Shown here piece after piece: positions 19,479 through 29,262 of a stretch of 64,000 bases of DNA; position 1 is the first letter of the stretch, and every line of letters begins with the position of its first letter. Source of the stretch: an uncultured Bifidobacterium sp. (GTDB lineage Bacteria; Actinomycetota; Actinomycetes; Actinomycetales; Bifidobacteriaceae); the NCBI RefSeq assembly GCF_945269915.1, contig NZ_CALYOY010000006.1, forward strand, positions 1 through 64,000, given 5' to 3'. Under the pieces are notes generated by a model. It did not search any database, was not told the DNA's origin, and saw only the letters and a list, made by a program, of their open reading frames with translations. The translations under genes were made by a program, and so were the position numbers.

Positions 19479-21698
19479 GTGGTTGTCATGGCCAAACAGA
19501 CTCGTTCAGTCAGCTCGGCAGCGGGAGGCAGACGTTCCGCCTCCTCCCCCCGGCCGGTGCGGCAGACCACCAAAACCAGGGGCAGGAAGAACAACAGGAC
19601 CCCCTCACATCGCATGGGCAGGAGGGCGAACCAGGGCAGTCACCGCAAGCAGCCCAAGAAGAGGCGGCATCTCCTGCTCAAGTGGACACTGGGCATCCTG
19701 GGGACCCTGCTGGTCGCCGCCATAGGCTGTTTCGCCTACCTCTATCTGACCACCGAAATCGTTCCGCCCGAAAAGCAGGCCCTGGCCCAGAAGACCACGG
19801 TCTACTACGCCGATGGCACTACCCCGATCGGCACCTACGCAGACCAGGACAGGGAGATCATCGACTGCTCGGTCCTGCCCAAGTACGTGGGCAATGCGGT
19901 CGTCGCCTCCGAGAACCGCTCCTTCTACAAGGACAGCGGCATCGACCTGAGGGGAATCGGACGCGCCCTGCTCAACAACGTGACCAAGGGGACCCGGCAG
20001 GGTGGCTCAACCATCACCCAGCAGTACGCCGAACGCTACTACCTGGGCGAAACCACCTCCTACCGGGGGAAGTTGCGCGAGGCCATCCTGGCTCTGAAGA
20101 TCTCGCAGACCGAGAGCAAGGAAACCGTTCTGTGCAACTACATGAACACCATCTACTTCGGGCGGGGGGCCTACGGAATCCAGGCGGCGGCCCAGAACTA
20201 CTACGGCAAGAACGCCAAGGACCTGACCATGCCCGAGTCGGCCATGCTGGCCGGCATCATCCCGGCTCCGACCACCTGGGACCCCGCGGTCAGCCCCAAA
20301 CAGGCCGAATCCAGGTTCCACCGGGTCCTGGGGATCATGGAGGAGGAACACTACATCAGCCACGCGGACAACGTCAAGGCCGCCATGCCCCAGACCATCA
20401 ACTACTCCCCCCAGAACGTCTATCAGGGGCCGAACGGGTACCTCCTGAGAATGGTCCGCAACGAGCTGGCGGCCGGGAAGAAGGCCCCCTTCACCCCGGA
20501 TGACCTGGACACCGGCGGGTACAGGATCGTCACGACCATCCAGAAGGACAAGCAGGATCTGATGTTCCAGGTGGCCAGCCCCTCCGCGGGAGGGAAGAAC
20601 CTCCCTCCGACCCTGCAGACCGGCGGCCTCTCGGTCAGCCCCCAGGACGGATCCATCATCGCCCTCTATGCGGGTGACGACTACCTGACCCACCAGCTCA
20701 ACAACGTGGACCAGGCCACCTTCCAGGTGGGCTCGACCATGAAGGCCTACACCCTCCTGGGGGCCATCCAGGACGGGGTCAGCCTCAACACCGTCTTCAA
20801 CGGCAACTCCCCCAGAACCTTCTCCAGCGTGGGCAAGTCCGTCGCCAATGCAGGCCAGGTGAGCTACGGGTACATCAACCTCTATTCCGCCTTCGCCAAC
20901 TCGGTCAACACGGTCTTCATGGACCTGGGGGAGCACGTGACCTCCCAGAAGACGGCGCAGCTGGCCCACACGGCCGGCATCACCGGGAAGATCGACGACA
21001 CGACCACCTTCGACACCCTGGGTCTGGATGCCCTGACCGTGTACGACGCCACCCAGGGATACGCCACCCTGGCCAACGGGGGAAAGAGGCCCGAGCTGCA
21101 TCTGGTGGCCCAGGTCAAGGACTCCAAGGACCGGGAGCTCTATACGGCCACGATCAAGGGCGACCAGGTCTTCAACCCCGACCAGGTGGCCCTCCTCCAG
21201 AAGGCCATGACCTCCACGGTCCAATACGGCACCGGCTCCTATGCCCGGTCCCTGGGACGGCCCATCGCGGGCAAGACCGGAACGGCCAATGACGAGACGG
21301 CCATCTCCTTCATCGGGTTCACCCCCTCGGTCCTGACCACCTTCGCCGTCTGGAACCAGGGCGCGGACGGAAGCGCCCAAAAGGTCCCCGAGGTCTACCA
21401 GGACCAGTTCTACCCGGTCCGCCTTTTCACCCAGTACATGAAGGGGGCCCTGGGCGACAGTCCGGTCGAGAGGTTCCCCGCCGCCGTCGACAAGGGCAAG
21501 ATCGGTGGCCCGGATGGCACTTGGGGTACCGGCGGCGTGCGCAACTACACACCACGGAACTACCAGACCGTGCCCTCCCAGGAGCCTCAACAGGAATCCA
21601 GGAGGGATGAGAGCAACTCCACCGGTGGCGGCAACGGCAATGGCGGAGAAACCCCACAGAGTAACCCGACCGAATCCACGGGCGGCAACAACCGGTAA
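19479..21698 (+). CDS. Class A penicillin-binding protein (transglycosylase/transpeptidase)
   Basis: This 739-aa bifunctional enzyme polymerises and cross-links peptidoglycan outside the membrane. A basic cytoplasmic N-terminus precedes one transmembrane helix (KWTLGILGTLLVAAIGCFAY). The glycosyltransferase 51 domain has SENRSFY and GGSTITQQYAERYYLG. The transpeptidase domain has STMK (nucleophile serine), SVN and KTGTAN. The tail is a Gly/Asn/Ser/Thr-rich low-complexity stretch without PASTA domains. I favour the GTG at 19479, nine bases after AAGGTGG; the ATG at 19488 is the alternative. Confidence 0.92.
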   Translation: MVVMAKQTRSVSSAAGGRRSASSPRPVRQTTKTRGRKNNRTPSHRMGRRANQGSHRKQPKKRRHLLLKWTLGILGTLLVAAIGCFAYLYLTTEIVPPEKQALAQKTTVYYADGTTPIGTYADQDREIIDCSVLPKYVGNAVVASENRSFYKDSGIDLRGIGRALLNNVTKGTRQGGSTITQQYAERYYLGETTSYRGKLREAILALKISQTESKETVLCNYMNTIYFGRGAYGIQAAAQNYYGKNAKDLTMPESAMLAGIIPAPTTWDPAVSPKQAESRFHRVLGIMEEEHYISHADNVKAAMPQTINYSPQNVYQGPNGYLLRMVRNELAAGKKAPFTPDDLDTGGYRIVTTIQKDKQDLMFQVASPSAGGKNLPPTLQTGGLSVSPQDGSIIALYAGDDYLTHQLNNVDQATFQVGSTMKAYTLLGAIQDGVSLNTVFNGNSPRTFSSVGKSVANAGQVSYGYINLYSAFANSVNTVFMDLGEHVTSQKTAQLAHTAGITGKIDDTTTFDTLGLDALTVYDATQGYATLANGGKRPELHLVAQVKDSKDRELYTATIKGDQVFNPDQVALLQKAMTSTVQYGTGSYARSLGRPIAGKTGTANDETAISFIGFTPSVLTTFAVWNQGADGSAQKVPEVYQDQFYPVRLFTQYMKGALGDSPVERFPAAVDKGKIGGPDGTWGTGGVRNYTPRNYQTVPSQEPQQESRRDESNSTGGGNGNGGETPQSNPTESTGGNNR

Positions 21699-21832
21699 AT
21701 CCCCACGCACAAAGGGCCGGCGGTCAGCCAGGACGGGACAGCAGCCGGGCGCTACCTGAGTGGCAAACCGCATCAATCGACGGCACCAGTCAGGAGCGAA
21801 CAAAACGGTCCGAACAAGTAGAAATACAGAAG

Positions 21833-21869
21833 AAGGCCGTCCCCGTCGCATGCCGACGGGGACGGCCTT
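21833..21869. terminator. Bidirectional terminator between the PBP gene and leuA
   Basis: A perfect 16-bp stem (AAGGCCGTCCCCGTCG with its complement) closes a 5-base loop. It is followed by TTT on the forward strand and by TTCTTCTGTATTTC on the reverse strand, so it can serve both converging genes. Confidence 0.88.
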
Positions 21870-21896
21870 TCATGGTATCTCGATCGGATGCTCCCG

Positions 21897-23807
21897 TCAG
21901 ATCCGTTCGAAGCGGTTGATGGCCGAGATGATGGCCTTGAGGGAGCTGGTCGAAATCGACGAATCGATACCGACACCCCAAATCACCCTCGCCTCAGCAG
22001 GTTCGCCCACCTTGCACTCCACGTAGGAGGCGGCCAGGGCGTCCGACCCGGCGGTCATGGCATGCTCGGCATAGTCCTGGACCGAAACGGTCAGATCCAG
22101 CGACTTGAGGGCATCCAGGAAGGCAGCTATGGGACCGTTGCCGCGGCCCTCGATACGGCGTTTGCACTCCTCGTCCTGGGGGCCCAGCCCCTTGTCCAGC
22201 ACGGTCGCTTCCAGCACAGTGTCCGACCCGTCCTCGCCGGAAGTGACCGAGACACCCAGAAGCTTGAGGCGGCCCCACTGGTTCAGGGTCTCGTCGTCCT
22301 TGTCGGCCATGGACTCCCCGTCGGCCACGCCGCCACCCTCTTCGACAGGCAGGTACTCGTCCTTGAAGAGTCGCCAGATATCGGCATCCTTGACCTCGTG
22401 CTTGGTCTTGTCGGCGTAGGCCTGGACCAGCTTCTCGAACTCCACCTGGAGTCGCTTGGGCAGGTCCAGGTGGTGATTGGCCTTGAGCAGGTATGCCATC
22501 CCGCCCTTGCCGGACTGTGAGTTGACACGGATGATCGCCTCGTAGCTGCCGCCGACGTCCTTGGGGTCGATGGGCAGGTAGGGCACCAGCCAGAGGTAGT
22601 CCTCCGTGTTGGCGTTATCGCGCAGGGCAGCCTGCTGACGGGCATCCAGCCCCTTCTTGATGGCATCCTGGTGGGAACCGGAGAAGGCCGTGAAGACGAA
22701 GTTGCCGGCATAGGGATGCCGTTCGGAGATCTTGATCTGGTTGCAGTACTCCACGGTTCTGCGGATGTTGGGCATATCGGAGAAGTCCAGCTGGGGGTCG
22801 ATGCCCTGAACCAGCATGTTCAGCCCAACCGTGCAGATGTCAACGTTTCCGGTACGCTCCCCGTTGCCCAGGAGGCACCCCTCGACCCGGTCGGCCCCGG
22901 CCAGGAGGCTCAGCTCGGTGGCGGCCACGGCCATGCCCTCGTCGTTGTGGGGGTGGAGGGAGAGGACCACGGAATCGCGGTCCTTCAGGTTGTTGGAGAT
23001 GTACTCCACCTCGTCGGCGAAGACGTTGGGGGTGGTCATCTCGACCGTGTTGGGCAGGTTGATGATCATCGGATGCTCTGGAGTGGGCCTGATTACGTCG
23101 ATGACCGCGTTGCAGACCTCCAAGGAGTACTCGGGCTCGGCCCCGGAGAAGGATTCGGGCGAGTACTCATAGTAGAGGTCGGTTCCCTCGGCATCCTCCT
23201 CCAGGGACTTGCAGAGCCCGGCCGCATCGGTGGCCAGCTTCTTGACGGCTGCCTTGTCCTTATGGAAGACCACTTCGCGCTGGAGCACGGAGACCGAGTT
23301 GTAGAAGTGGACCACGGCCCGCTTGGCCCCCAGCAGGGCCTCGTAGGTGCGCCTGATCAGATGCTCCCTGGCCTGGGTCAGGACCACGATGGTCACGTCG
23401 TCGGGAATCAGCTCACGCTCGATCAGGAGGCGGATGAAGTCATAATCGGTCTCGGAGGCCGAGGGGAAGCCCACCTCGATCTCCTTGAACCCCATGGAGA
23501 TCAGGAGGTTCCAGAAACGTAGCTTACGTTCCGAATCCATCGGGTCCACCAGGGCCTGGTTGCCGTCACGCAGGTCGACCGAACACCAGCGCGGGGCCCT
23601 CTGCAGGGTCTTCTCGGGCCAGGTGCGCTGCGGATAGTCGAAGGGCACCTGCTTCTTGTAAGCCACATACTTGTCGTAGGGCATGGGGCTGGGCTTCTGC
23701 GGCGAGCCGACGAACCGGCGGGGAGGCAGCAACAGATCGTTGTTACCTCCATTGGACGATGCAGCCTGGGCCGCAAGATCGAATACGGACGTATGATCCT
23801 GATCCAT
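21897..23807 (-). CDS. leuA: 2-isopropylmalate synthase
   Basis: A 636-aa enzyme condensing acetyl-CoA with 2-oxoisovalerate, the first committed step of leucine synthesis. The catalytic TIM barrel carries DLRDGNQALVDPMD and the metal-binding HPHNDEG segment. The C-terminal 130 residues form the regulatory domain for leucine feedback. The long form matches actinobacterial LeuA. AGAAGGAGGAG lies just before the ATG at 23807. A 37-codon reading frame immediately upstream ends in TGATG, overlapping this start. Confidence 0.95.
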   Translation of the reverse strand: MDQDHTSVFDLAAQAASSNGGNNDLLLPPRRFVGSPQKPSPMPYDKYVAYKKQVPFDYPQRTWPEKTLQRAPRWCSVDLRDGNQALVDPMDSERKLRFWNLLISMGFKEIEVGFPSASETDYDFIRLLIERELIPDDVTIVVLTQAREHLIRRTYEALLGAKRAVVHFYNSVSVLQREVVFHKDKAAVKKLATDAAGLCKSLEEDAEGTDLYYEYSPESFSGAEPEYSLEVCNAVIDVIRPTPEHPMIINLPNTVEMTTPNVFADEVEYISNNLKDRDSVVLSLHPHNDEGMAVAATELSLLAGADRVEGCLLGNGERTGNVDICTVGLNMLVQGIDPQLDFSDMPNIRRTVEYCNQIKISERHPYAGNFVFTAFSGSHQDAIKKGLDARQQAALRDNANTEDYLWLVPYLPIDPKDVGGSYEAIIRVNSQSGKGGMAYLLKANHHLDLPKRLQVEFEKLVQAYADKTKHEVKDADIWRLFKDEYLPVEEGGGVADGESMADKDDETLNQWGRLKLLGVSVTSGEDGSDTVLEATVLDKGLGPQDEECKRRIEGRGNGPIAAFLDALKSLDLTVSVQDYAEHAMTAGSDALAASYVECKVGEPAEARVIWGVGIDSSISTSSLKAIISAINRFERI

Positions 23808-23920
23808 CACTCCTCCTTCTGTATTGATTGGTGTGGGCCGTTTCCTTGCGGCGAACACCGTCCCCGCACCATCGTGGACGCCGTTGACACAGCCTTCACG
23901 TTTTGCAGGGCGAGATTCAC
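23807..23920 (-). CDS. Possible leader peptide upstream of leuA
   Basis: A GTG-started frame of 37 codons, beginning MNLALQNVKAVSTAS, runs from a TATATT -10-like element to the leuA start, where its TGA overlaps the leuA ATG (TGATG). The leuA ribosome site lies inside its last codons, so translation could be coupled. A hairpin with arms GGTGT/ACACC and GCCG/CGGC falls in its second half. It has only two leucine codons, so a classical leucine attenuator is unlikely. Coding status is unproven. Confidence 0.3.
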   Translation of the reverse strand: MNLALQNVKAVSTASTMVRGRCSPQGNGPHQSIQKEE

Positions 23921-23999
23921 CTCGTACACAAATATAACCATCGATTGCCGGAAAACATGGCCGGCGGTCACCCGACGAACGTTGATCCGGGGATTTCCC

Positions 24000-24620
24000 T
24001 CACCGGAAGAGGGAGATGCCGCGACGGCCCAGGCAGTATGCGTTGCCCAGCCAGGTGTGGCGGGAATTGGGCCAGACCGAGCCCAGGCGGGGTGCCGTCT
24101 GGCTCATCCAGATGCTGGGGACGCGACCGTCGGCGCTGTGCGAGCCAAGAAGGTTGAACCCGTTCTTGACGGCCAGCCAGTCGGGGTGTTGGGTGGCGAC
24201 GGCCAGGCCCTCCTCCAGGGTGAGGGGCAGACGGTCATCCGAGTCGATGAGCTTGCGGGCGACATCCGGTTCCCTGTTGACATAGCAGGTGCCCGTATGA
24301 GGCTCCAAGACGATATAGAAAGGCCCCTCAGGGGGCTCGAACCCGTTCTGGGGCAGGAAGCTGGCGATGTCACGCGGGGGCATGGTGGTAAAACCGGCCA
24401 TCCGGTTGATGCTGGTACGGGCGATCAGGGACTCGGGGCTGACCAGCTCCCGGGTCGGTATGAGCAGTATCTGATCACCCAGCTCGGTTCCTTCCAGGGC
24501 CGAGATAAGAGGCTGGGCCAGGGATCTGAAGGCGGAGGCGCTCACATCAGCCACGTCTGGATACCCCAGGGCCACAATCCGGTCCAGTTGCCGCCGTGCC
24601 TCGTCAGATGATTTGGTCAT
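24000..24620 (-). CDS. Conserved protein resembling the DUF5701 family
   Basis: A 206-aa soluble protein of unknown function. QLDRIVALGYPDVADVSASAF near the N-terminus, ILLIPTRELVSPESL, LTLEEGLAVATQHPDWL and the C-terminal HTWLGNAYCLGRRG recall an actinobacterial family I know as DUF5701; this is from memory. No signal peptide or membrane segment is visible. The ATG at 24620 begins MTKSSDEARRQ and has GGTGG close upstream. It stands alone between leuA and the decayed region. Confidence 0.65.
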   Translation of the reverse strand: MTKSSDEARRQLDRIVALGYPDVADVSASAFRSLAQPLISALEGTELGDQILLIPTRELVSPESLIARTSINRMAGFTTMPPRDIASFLPQNGFEPPEGPFYIVLEPHTGTCYVNREPDVARKLIDSDDRLPLTLEEGLAVATQHPDWLAVKNGFNLLGSHSADGRVPSIWMSQTAPRLGSVWPNSRHTWLGNAYCLGRRGISLFR

Positions 24621-24746
24621 GCCACCAAGTGTAGGGCCACCCGGCAATCTGACCGCTATCCGGGACTTTTGCCCGTCTGAACAATGTGCCAGCCCGTCAT
24701 CAATAACAGACCGACAACCGGCTTTCGAGTGAAGAACGGGAATTGC

Positions 24747-25399
24747 ATGCAGGAGGGCACCGATCGGCGCGAGGCCAAGGCAAAACCAACCCTGTCACGG
24801 ATTCTGGAAGCAGCCAGGAGCCTCTTCATGTCACAGGGATATGGCGAGACCTCCATGCAGGACATCCCCGACCGGTCGGGAGTCTCCGAGGGGTTCTTCC
24901 ACCACCACTTCCCCTCCAAGCAACCCTGCAGGACCTGGTCTGAACCCAGGAGAACCATACGCCGAACGCCCTGCAGGCCTGGGCATGCAGGAACCCGACA
25001 ACCCCGGGAGAAGGTCACCGGATGGCTGCGCCAGGTCCCCACCTCCCCAGACATGACCAGCCTGATCTCGTCACGGTGCGGCCGAAAAGGCACCGTTCGC
25101 ATTGCTCTTCACTCTCCACTCGATCAAGGGGCGCCTCTCCGGGCAACTTGCCTCGATGCCGCAAACCGGTCGGCAAAACGACGAATTCAAATGCCCCGAC
25201 CCGGCCCATACGACTTAGGACCGTCTCATCCTGCCGGACATCTGGCTTGACCCCTCATCTCGGGAACCGATTCACGGAGCAGGCTGCCAGGATGGATTGG
25301 ATCATGCGCCTCCTGGAGGTCTGTCAGGCCCCGGTGATCGACCCGATCCTGGTCGATGAAACCAGAGCCCGGCTGAAGGTCGAGGGGACACAACCATGA
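24747..25399 (+). pseudogene. TetR-family regulator, frameshifted remnant
   Basis: The first 60 codons encode a clear TetR DNA-binding domain (LSRILEAARSLFMSQGYGET, then SGVSEGFFHHHFPSKQ). After PSKQ the homologous sequence moves into another frame (LQDLV in frame 2). Later pieces such as EKVTGWLRQVPTSPDMTSL and the final RMDWIMRLLEVCQAP, ending at 25399, sit in different frames again. At least three frameshifts are needed to restore one protein, so the gene is broken. Confidence 0.75.
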
Positions 25400-25520
25400 A
25401 CCGCCATTCGAGGTATGGCACAGATGGCAACCCCGGGGGTCCGCTCCGCCAACCCCTCGGCATAGGAGGACAGACCCTGGGGGCAAAGCCATCGAACATC
25501 ACCAACCCTGCAGTGGCAGG

Positions 25521-26700
25521 GTGCTCATGGTCAACCTGCCCTTCGCCGGTCACCCCAACCCCACACTGGGACCCGCCAAAGACCCGGTCGGGCAGGGGCG
25601 CGAGGCGGATTCCATCAATGCCCCCGATTGGCAAGAGCGCATCGGAACGACAGGCGCGGGCTTTTCCGCCTACAACCGCATGCGGCATGACCGCCCCCCC
25701 CCCAATCGGCCCCTGTGGGAAATCTTTTCATGGTCGGCCGCCTACCAGACCGCCCGAGGGATGGCACCGGCCTATGACGCCTGATCCACGAAATGTTCTT
25801 CCTGCCCGGCGCGGCCCTGGCGGCCGAGGCGGGGATACCCTCCCACCGCCTTTCTCCGCCTTTGCCCTCAACTCCATGATCCTGAGGGAACCGGGCGAAA
25901 CCGGAGGGCCATACATGACCTCCGTCTTCAAGCATCCCGCCCTGTGTCGATCAGTGGGGGCTTGCTCAGGCGACGATCCCATCCCGCCCACGACGACATC
26001 GGTGCGAAGCTCTGGCTTACCAGCCTCGGAGGAACCATGCCTATACGGTCCGCCCCATGCAACCCCACCAGAAGACGTCTCCCGAGCAGGGCTACCACCC
26101 TGTCGAACCAGCCGCCTGCCTGCAAGGGACCAGTGGTGTGGCGAGGATGACGAGGAGGAAGACGGACAATGACGGTTATGAGGAATGCGGGGGGTATCAG
26201 GAGTGGCATGTCCCTCCATGAGAAGAAAACCACTGACCTGCGTGTCCCCGGAGAACCAGCCGGGGGTCGGGGCGGGAATACCACGCCAGCTGACGGAGGC
26301 TCCGGCCAATCTGGACGTTTCGGTCCTGGTGCCCACCCTGGACATACCACCTGGCCGACTGGGAGTCATCCCCTCCAACGTAGCGACCCGACCCTCTTTG
26401 CCGCAATCCGGTACGGGAACAGGCCAACCTCTTCATCACCCACGGCGGAATGAACAGCGTCAACGAAGCCCTGTCCTGCGCGGTCCCCTGGTGGTCGTCC
26501 CCGTCGGCAACGACCAGCCCACGGCGGCTGGACAGGTGAACAGACCCGGGTGCGGGAAGGTTCTGGACAGGCGAATCCGAGCGTGACAGACATCGGCGAG
26601 ACCGTCGGAACCATTCTTGCCGATCACAGCTACCGCCCATCCGGACGAAAGGTTGTCGGTCCTGGAAAGAAGCACCGGAAAGAATGGACAGACCGCGGAG
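25521..26700 (+). pseudogene. MGT/UGT-type glycosyltransferase, decayed
   Basis: Fragments of one glycosyltransferase are spread over three frames. The N-terminus VNLPFAGHPNPTLGPAK starts at about 25527. A middle piece EMFFLPGAALAAEAGIPSH lies near 25790 and PYMTSVFKHPALC near 25910. PANLDVSVLVPTLDIPPG lies near 26305, and the nucleotide-sugar motif FITHGGMNSVNEALSCAVP near 26430. Immediately after it the frame slips in a C-run and continues as PLVVVPVGNDQP. Such enzymes glycosylate macrolides or other small molecules. It follows the broken TetR gene on the same strand, so an inactivated resistance-like pair is plausible. Confidence 0.75.
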
Positions 26701-26752
26701 AAAACCTGTCCGGTCTGGGCAAAGACAGGCCCGCCCCCAAACGAACCTGATG

Positions 26753-26802
26753 GAAACGGGCAGGACCGCCCCCCTCCCCGAGGACGACCCTGCCCGCGTT
26801 TC
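26753..26802 (-). terminator. Hairpin terminator downstream of the MFS gene
   Basis: GAAACGGGCAGG pairs with CCTGCCCGCGTTTC (two-base bulge) around a long loop, 17 bases beyond the MFS stop codon on the reverse strand. No clear T-run follows. Confidence 0.45.
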
Positions 26803-26818
26803 CGTACGGAATACCCGA

Positions 26819-28180
26819 TCAGAGGCTTTCCAGATCCTTGCCCTTGGTCTCCTGGGCGAAGAGATAGACCACGGCACCGATGACCAGGCAGACACCGAAG
26901 AAGGTGAAGGCCGTGGTGACCACGCCGATGTTGATGTGCTGGGAGACATAATCCCCACCGACCAGGAGGCCCATGAAGATCGGGCCGACGATTTTTGCAG
27001 TGGCCCCGATGCCGTATCCCAGACCCAGACCGGTCGAGCGTACATCGTTGGGGAACTGCTCACCGCCGAAGGCGTTCAGGATGCCGAATACGCCATCGGC
27101 GAAGGTCATGATGACCAGGACGGCGATGTAGAACTGCCAGCCCGAATTGTGAAAGAAGGCGGCGTAGAAGCAGCCGAGGGCACCGATGATGCCGAAGGAG
27201 AACATCGTCCAGCGTCGGCCGATGACATCAGCCAACCAGGCCGAACCGAACCGGCCGATGCAGTCGGCCACCGAGACGCCCATGAAGAGGTATGCCACCA
27301 TCTTGGTCGAGAATCCGAAGGCATCCTTCATCAGGGTCTGGCCCCAGGACTGAATGGCAAAGGAACCCAAAATGAAGCAGAAAGAGCCAACGGAGATGAT
27401 GATCAGTGGCTTCAGATGCCTGGAGAAGAGCAGACGGTAGCTGGCCTTCTGCTCCTGCTCGACCTTGGGCAGGTCCCCGACCTGATTGGCCGGCAGCTCC
27501 AGGGCCCAACCCAGGGCCTTGCGGGCGTCATCATCACGGCCGACGCTCTGATAGAACCTGGGGGATTCGGGCACCATGGCCAGCCAGAAGAGCAGAAGGA
27601 CCGGGATGGCGCCCAGGGCCACCAGGACGCGCCAGTTCTCGCCAATCACACTCTGGGCGACCGAACCCAGGAGGAGACCCAGGGGGATGAAGACCGAAGC
27701 CAGGCCGGAGAGCATGCCGCGCTGCTTGGAGGGCACGAACTCCTGGACATATGGGATGGAGACGATGTTGAGACCGCCTACGCCGATGCCCACGCCCACG
27801 CGCAGGATGGCCAGGAGGACCCAGGCACCGTCGGGCAGGAAGACCGACAGGGCCGTGAACACGACGAAGCAGAGCACACACCACTGGAAGGCGTGCTTAC
27901 GACCGAACCGATCGGCCAGGCGCCCCCATACGATGGAGCCCATGACCGTGCCCAGACCGGAGCAGGCCAGGATGATGCCCGCCGATACACCGGTCAGATG
28001 CCAGGCCGAGGTCAGGATGGAGACCACGAATCCGATCAGGAACATGTCGAAGAACTCGGATATGTTGCCGGCTATGGCCAGGCCGATGATGCTTTTCTGA
28101 TGCCCGGTCAGGGGGCGGGTGTCGATCTGCTCGTAAGCGGTCAGACCTCCCTGGCTTGTTCGGGCTTGTGTATCGCTCAT
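26819..28180 (-). CDS. Major facilitator superfamily transporter (sugar/organic acid porter type)
   Basis: A 453-aa inner-membrane carrier with about 12 hydrophobic helices. The loop motif GRLADRFGRKHAF after helix 2, RVGVGIGVGGLN, PESPRFY before the central loop and a terminal AQETKGKDLE are sugar porter hallmarks. The start at 28180 (MSDTQARTS) has AAAGGGA upstream. It is the last gene in the run lactonase, decarboxylase, kinase, MFS on the reverse strand, which suggests it imports the substrate of that pathway, probably a sugar acid or lactone. Confidence 0.85.
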   Translation of the reverse strand: MSDTQARTSQGGLTAYEQIDTRPLTGHQKSIIGLAIAGNISEFFDMFLIGFVVSILTSAWHLTGVSAGIILACSGLGTVMGSIVWGRLADRFGRKHAFQWCVLCFVVFTALSVFLPDGAWVLLAILRVGVGIGVGGLNIVSIPYVQEFVPSKQRGMLSGLASVFIPLGLLLGSVAQSVIGENWRVLVALGAIPVLLLFWLAMVPESPRFYQSVGRDDDARKALGWALELPANQVGDLPKVEQEQKASYRLLFSRHLKPLIIISVGSFCFILGSFAIQSWGQTLMKDAFGFSTKMVAYLFMGVSVADCIGRFGSAWLADVIGRRWTMFSFGIIGALGCFYAAFFHNSGWQFYIAVLVIMTFADGVFGILNAFGGEQFPNDVRSTGLGLGYGIGATAKIVGPIFMGLLVGGDYVSQHINIGVVTTAFTFFGVCLVIGAVVYLFAQETKGKDLESL

Positions 28181-28183
28181 ATT

Positions 28184-28197
28184 GAAATCCCTTTCAT
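28184..28197. promoter_or_regulatory. Small inverted repeat in the MFS leader
   Basis: TGAAATCCCTTTCA has 5-base arms around TCCC and covers the MFS ribosome site. It could be a regulator site or hinder translation initiation; this is pattern only. Confidence 0.2.
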
Positions 28198-28290
28198 GGA
28201 TATGTCGATAAACGGGTTTCCCAGCAGGCCGACCCGCCCTTGATTCCACCGGGGATCAGGGCAGGGCAGGCCGTGCATACACCTATGAAG

Positions 28291-28304
28291 AGCCGTTTAC
28301 GGCT
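28291..28304 (-). terminator. Small hairpin after the kinase gene
   Basis: AGCCG pairs with CGGCT around TTTA directly next to the kinase stop codon. It is short and lacks a T-run; it may attenuate rather than end transcription into the MFS gene. Confidence 0.25.
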
Positions 28305-28305
28305 T

Positions 28306-29262
28306 TCAGCGGTTGATGTCCTCGCCCAGGGGAATGTCCAACTCGTGGGCACGGATGCGGGTCAGGTCGCCCATGTGGGTCAGGGCATATTCGGCCGCAC
28401 GCTGGCCCCAGCGCACGCCGCACTCCACATCATCGGAGAGGAACCCGTGCAGGGTGGCAGCCACGAAGGAGTCACCTGCACCCGGGCGGTCGACCACGGG
28501 GACCGTGGTGGTCGTGTACTTCTTGATCCCCTTGGCGGTACGCAAGTAGGGGCCGTCCAGATGGTTGGTGGAGACGATGTAGTCGTTGCCGAAACGCTGA
28601 TAGAGCTGCTCGCAGACCTTCTCGCCACTTCCCTCGATCCCAAAGACGCTTTTGGCGTCCTTGATGGAGCAGAAGAGGATACGGGCCTTCTCGGCGATGG
28701 GCTCCAGGACACGTCTGGCCTGCTCGCCCGTCCAGAGTTTGCTGCGGAAGTTCACGTCCAGGGCGATATCGATGCCTCGGCTGAAGGCCTGGTCGGCCGC
28801 ATAGGTAACAACCTCGGCCGTGGTATCCGTCAGGGCGGCGGTGATGCCGGTCAGGAAGACCAGGCGGGTGTCCAAGATCCTGTCCCAGTCGTATTCGTTC
28901 ACCCCGGTGGATCTGAATGGGGTGTACTCCCGGTCGTAGATCACATTGGCCGGCATCGGCGGTTCGCCCGGCTCCATGAAGTAGAGGGCGATCCGGCTGG
29001 CCGGCTTGCGGACCATGGTGCTCAGGTCCACGCCCACCGAGCGGTACTCGCTCAGCACGTACTCGCCCAGGTCACCCTCGGGCAGTGAGGAGGTCCAGAG
29101 GGTCTTGCGCTGCAACTGGGCCAGGACACCGGCCACGTTGGCCTCCGAACAGGCGGGATTCATCAGAACGGAACGCGCATTCATCAGACGCTCGCCCCTC
29201 CTGACCGTAAGTCTGATCTGACCTTCGCCAATCGTTGAAAGGTCATAGGTATGCTCTGCCAT
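28306..29262 (-). CDS. PfkB-family carbohydrate kinase (KDG-kinase-like)
   Basis: A 318-aa cytosolic sugar kinase. The N-terminal region STIGEGQIRLTV and CSEANVAGVLAQL, the middle motif LDVNFRSKLW, and the C-terminal ATP-site signature DRPGAGDSFVAATLHGFL place it in the ribokinase/PfkB family, nearest to 2-keto-3-deoxygluconate kinases by these motifs. It lies between the UlaD-like gene (314 bases upstream) and the MFS gene (125 bases downstream), so it probably phosphorylates the imported sugar acid or an intermediate. Substrate cannot be set from sequence. Confidence 0.85.
   Translation of the reverse strand: MAEHTYDLSTIGEGQIRLTVRRGERLMNARSVLMNPACSEANVAGVLAQLQRKTLWTSSLPEGDLGEYVLSEYRSVGVDLSTMVRKPASRIALYFMEPGEPPMPANVIYDREYTPFRSTGVNEYDWDRILDTRLVFLTGITAALTDTTAEVVTYAADQAFSRGIDIALDVNFRSKLWTGEQARRVLEPIAEKARILFCSIKDAKSVFGIEGSGEKVCEQLYQRFGNDYIVSTNHLDGPYLRTAKGIKKYTTTTVPVVDRPGAGDSFVAATLHGFLSDDVECGVRWGQRAAEYALTHMGDLTRIRAHELDIPLGEDINR

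Noticed and set aside
19337-23935. Shared 12-mer ATATTTGTGTAC upstream of the PBP gene and leuA as a regulon box
   Set aside because: Only two copies, in AT-rich promoter zones, with no symmetry. Chance or shared -10 composition is enough.
24621-26818. Several intact unknown genes in the 24.6-26.8 kb region
   Set aside because: Open frames exist on both strands, but all lack ribosome sites and consistent codon use. The forward-strand frames carry scattered family motifs, which fits pseudogenes better.
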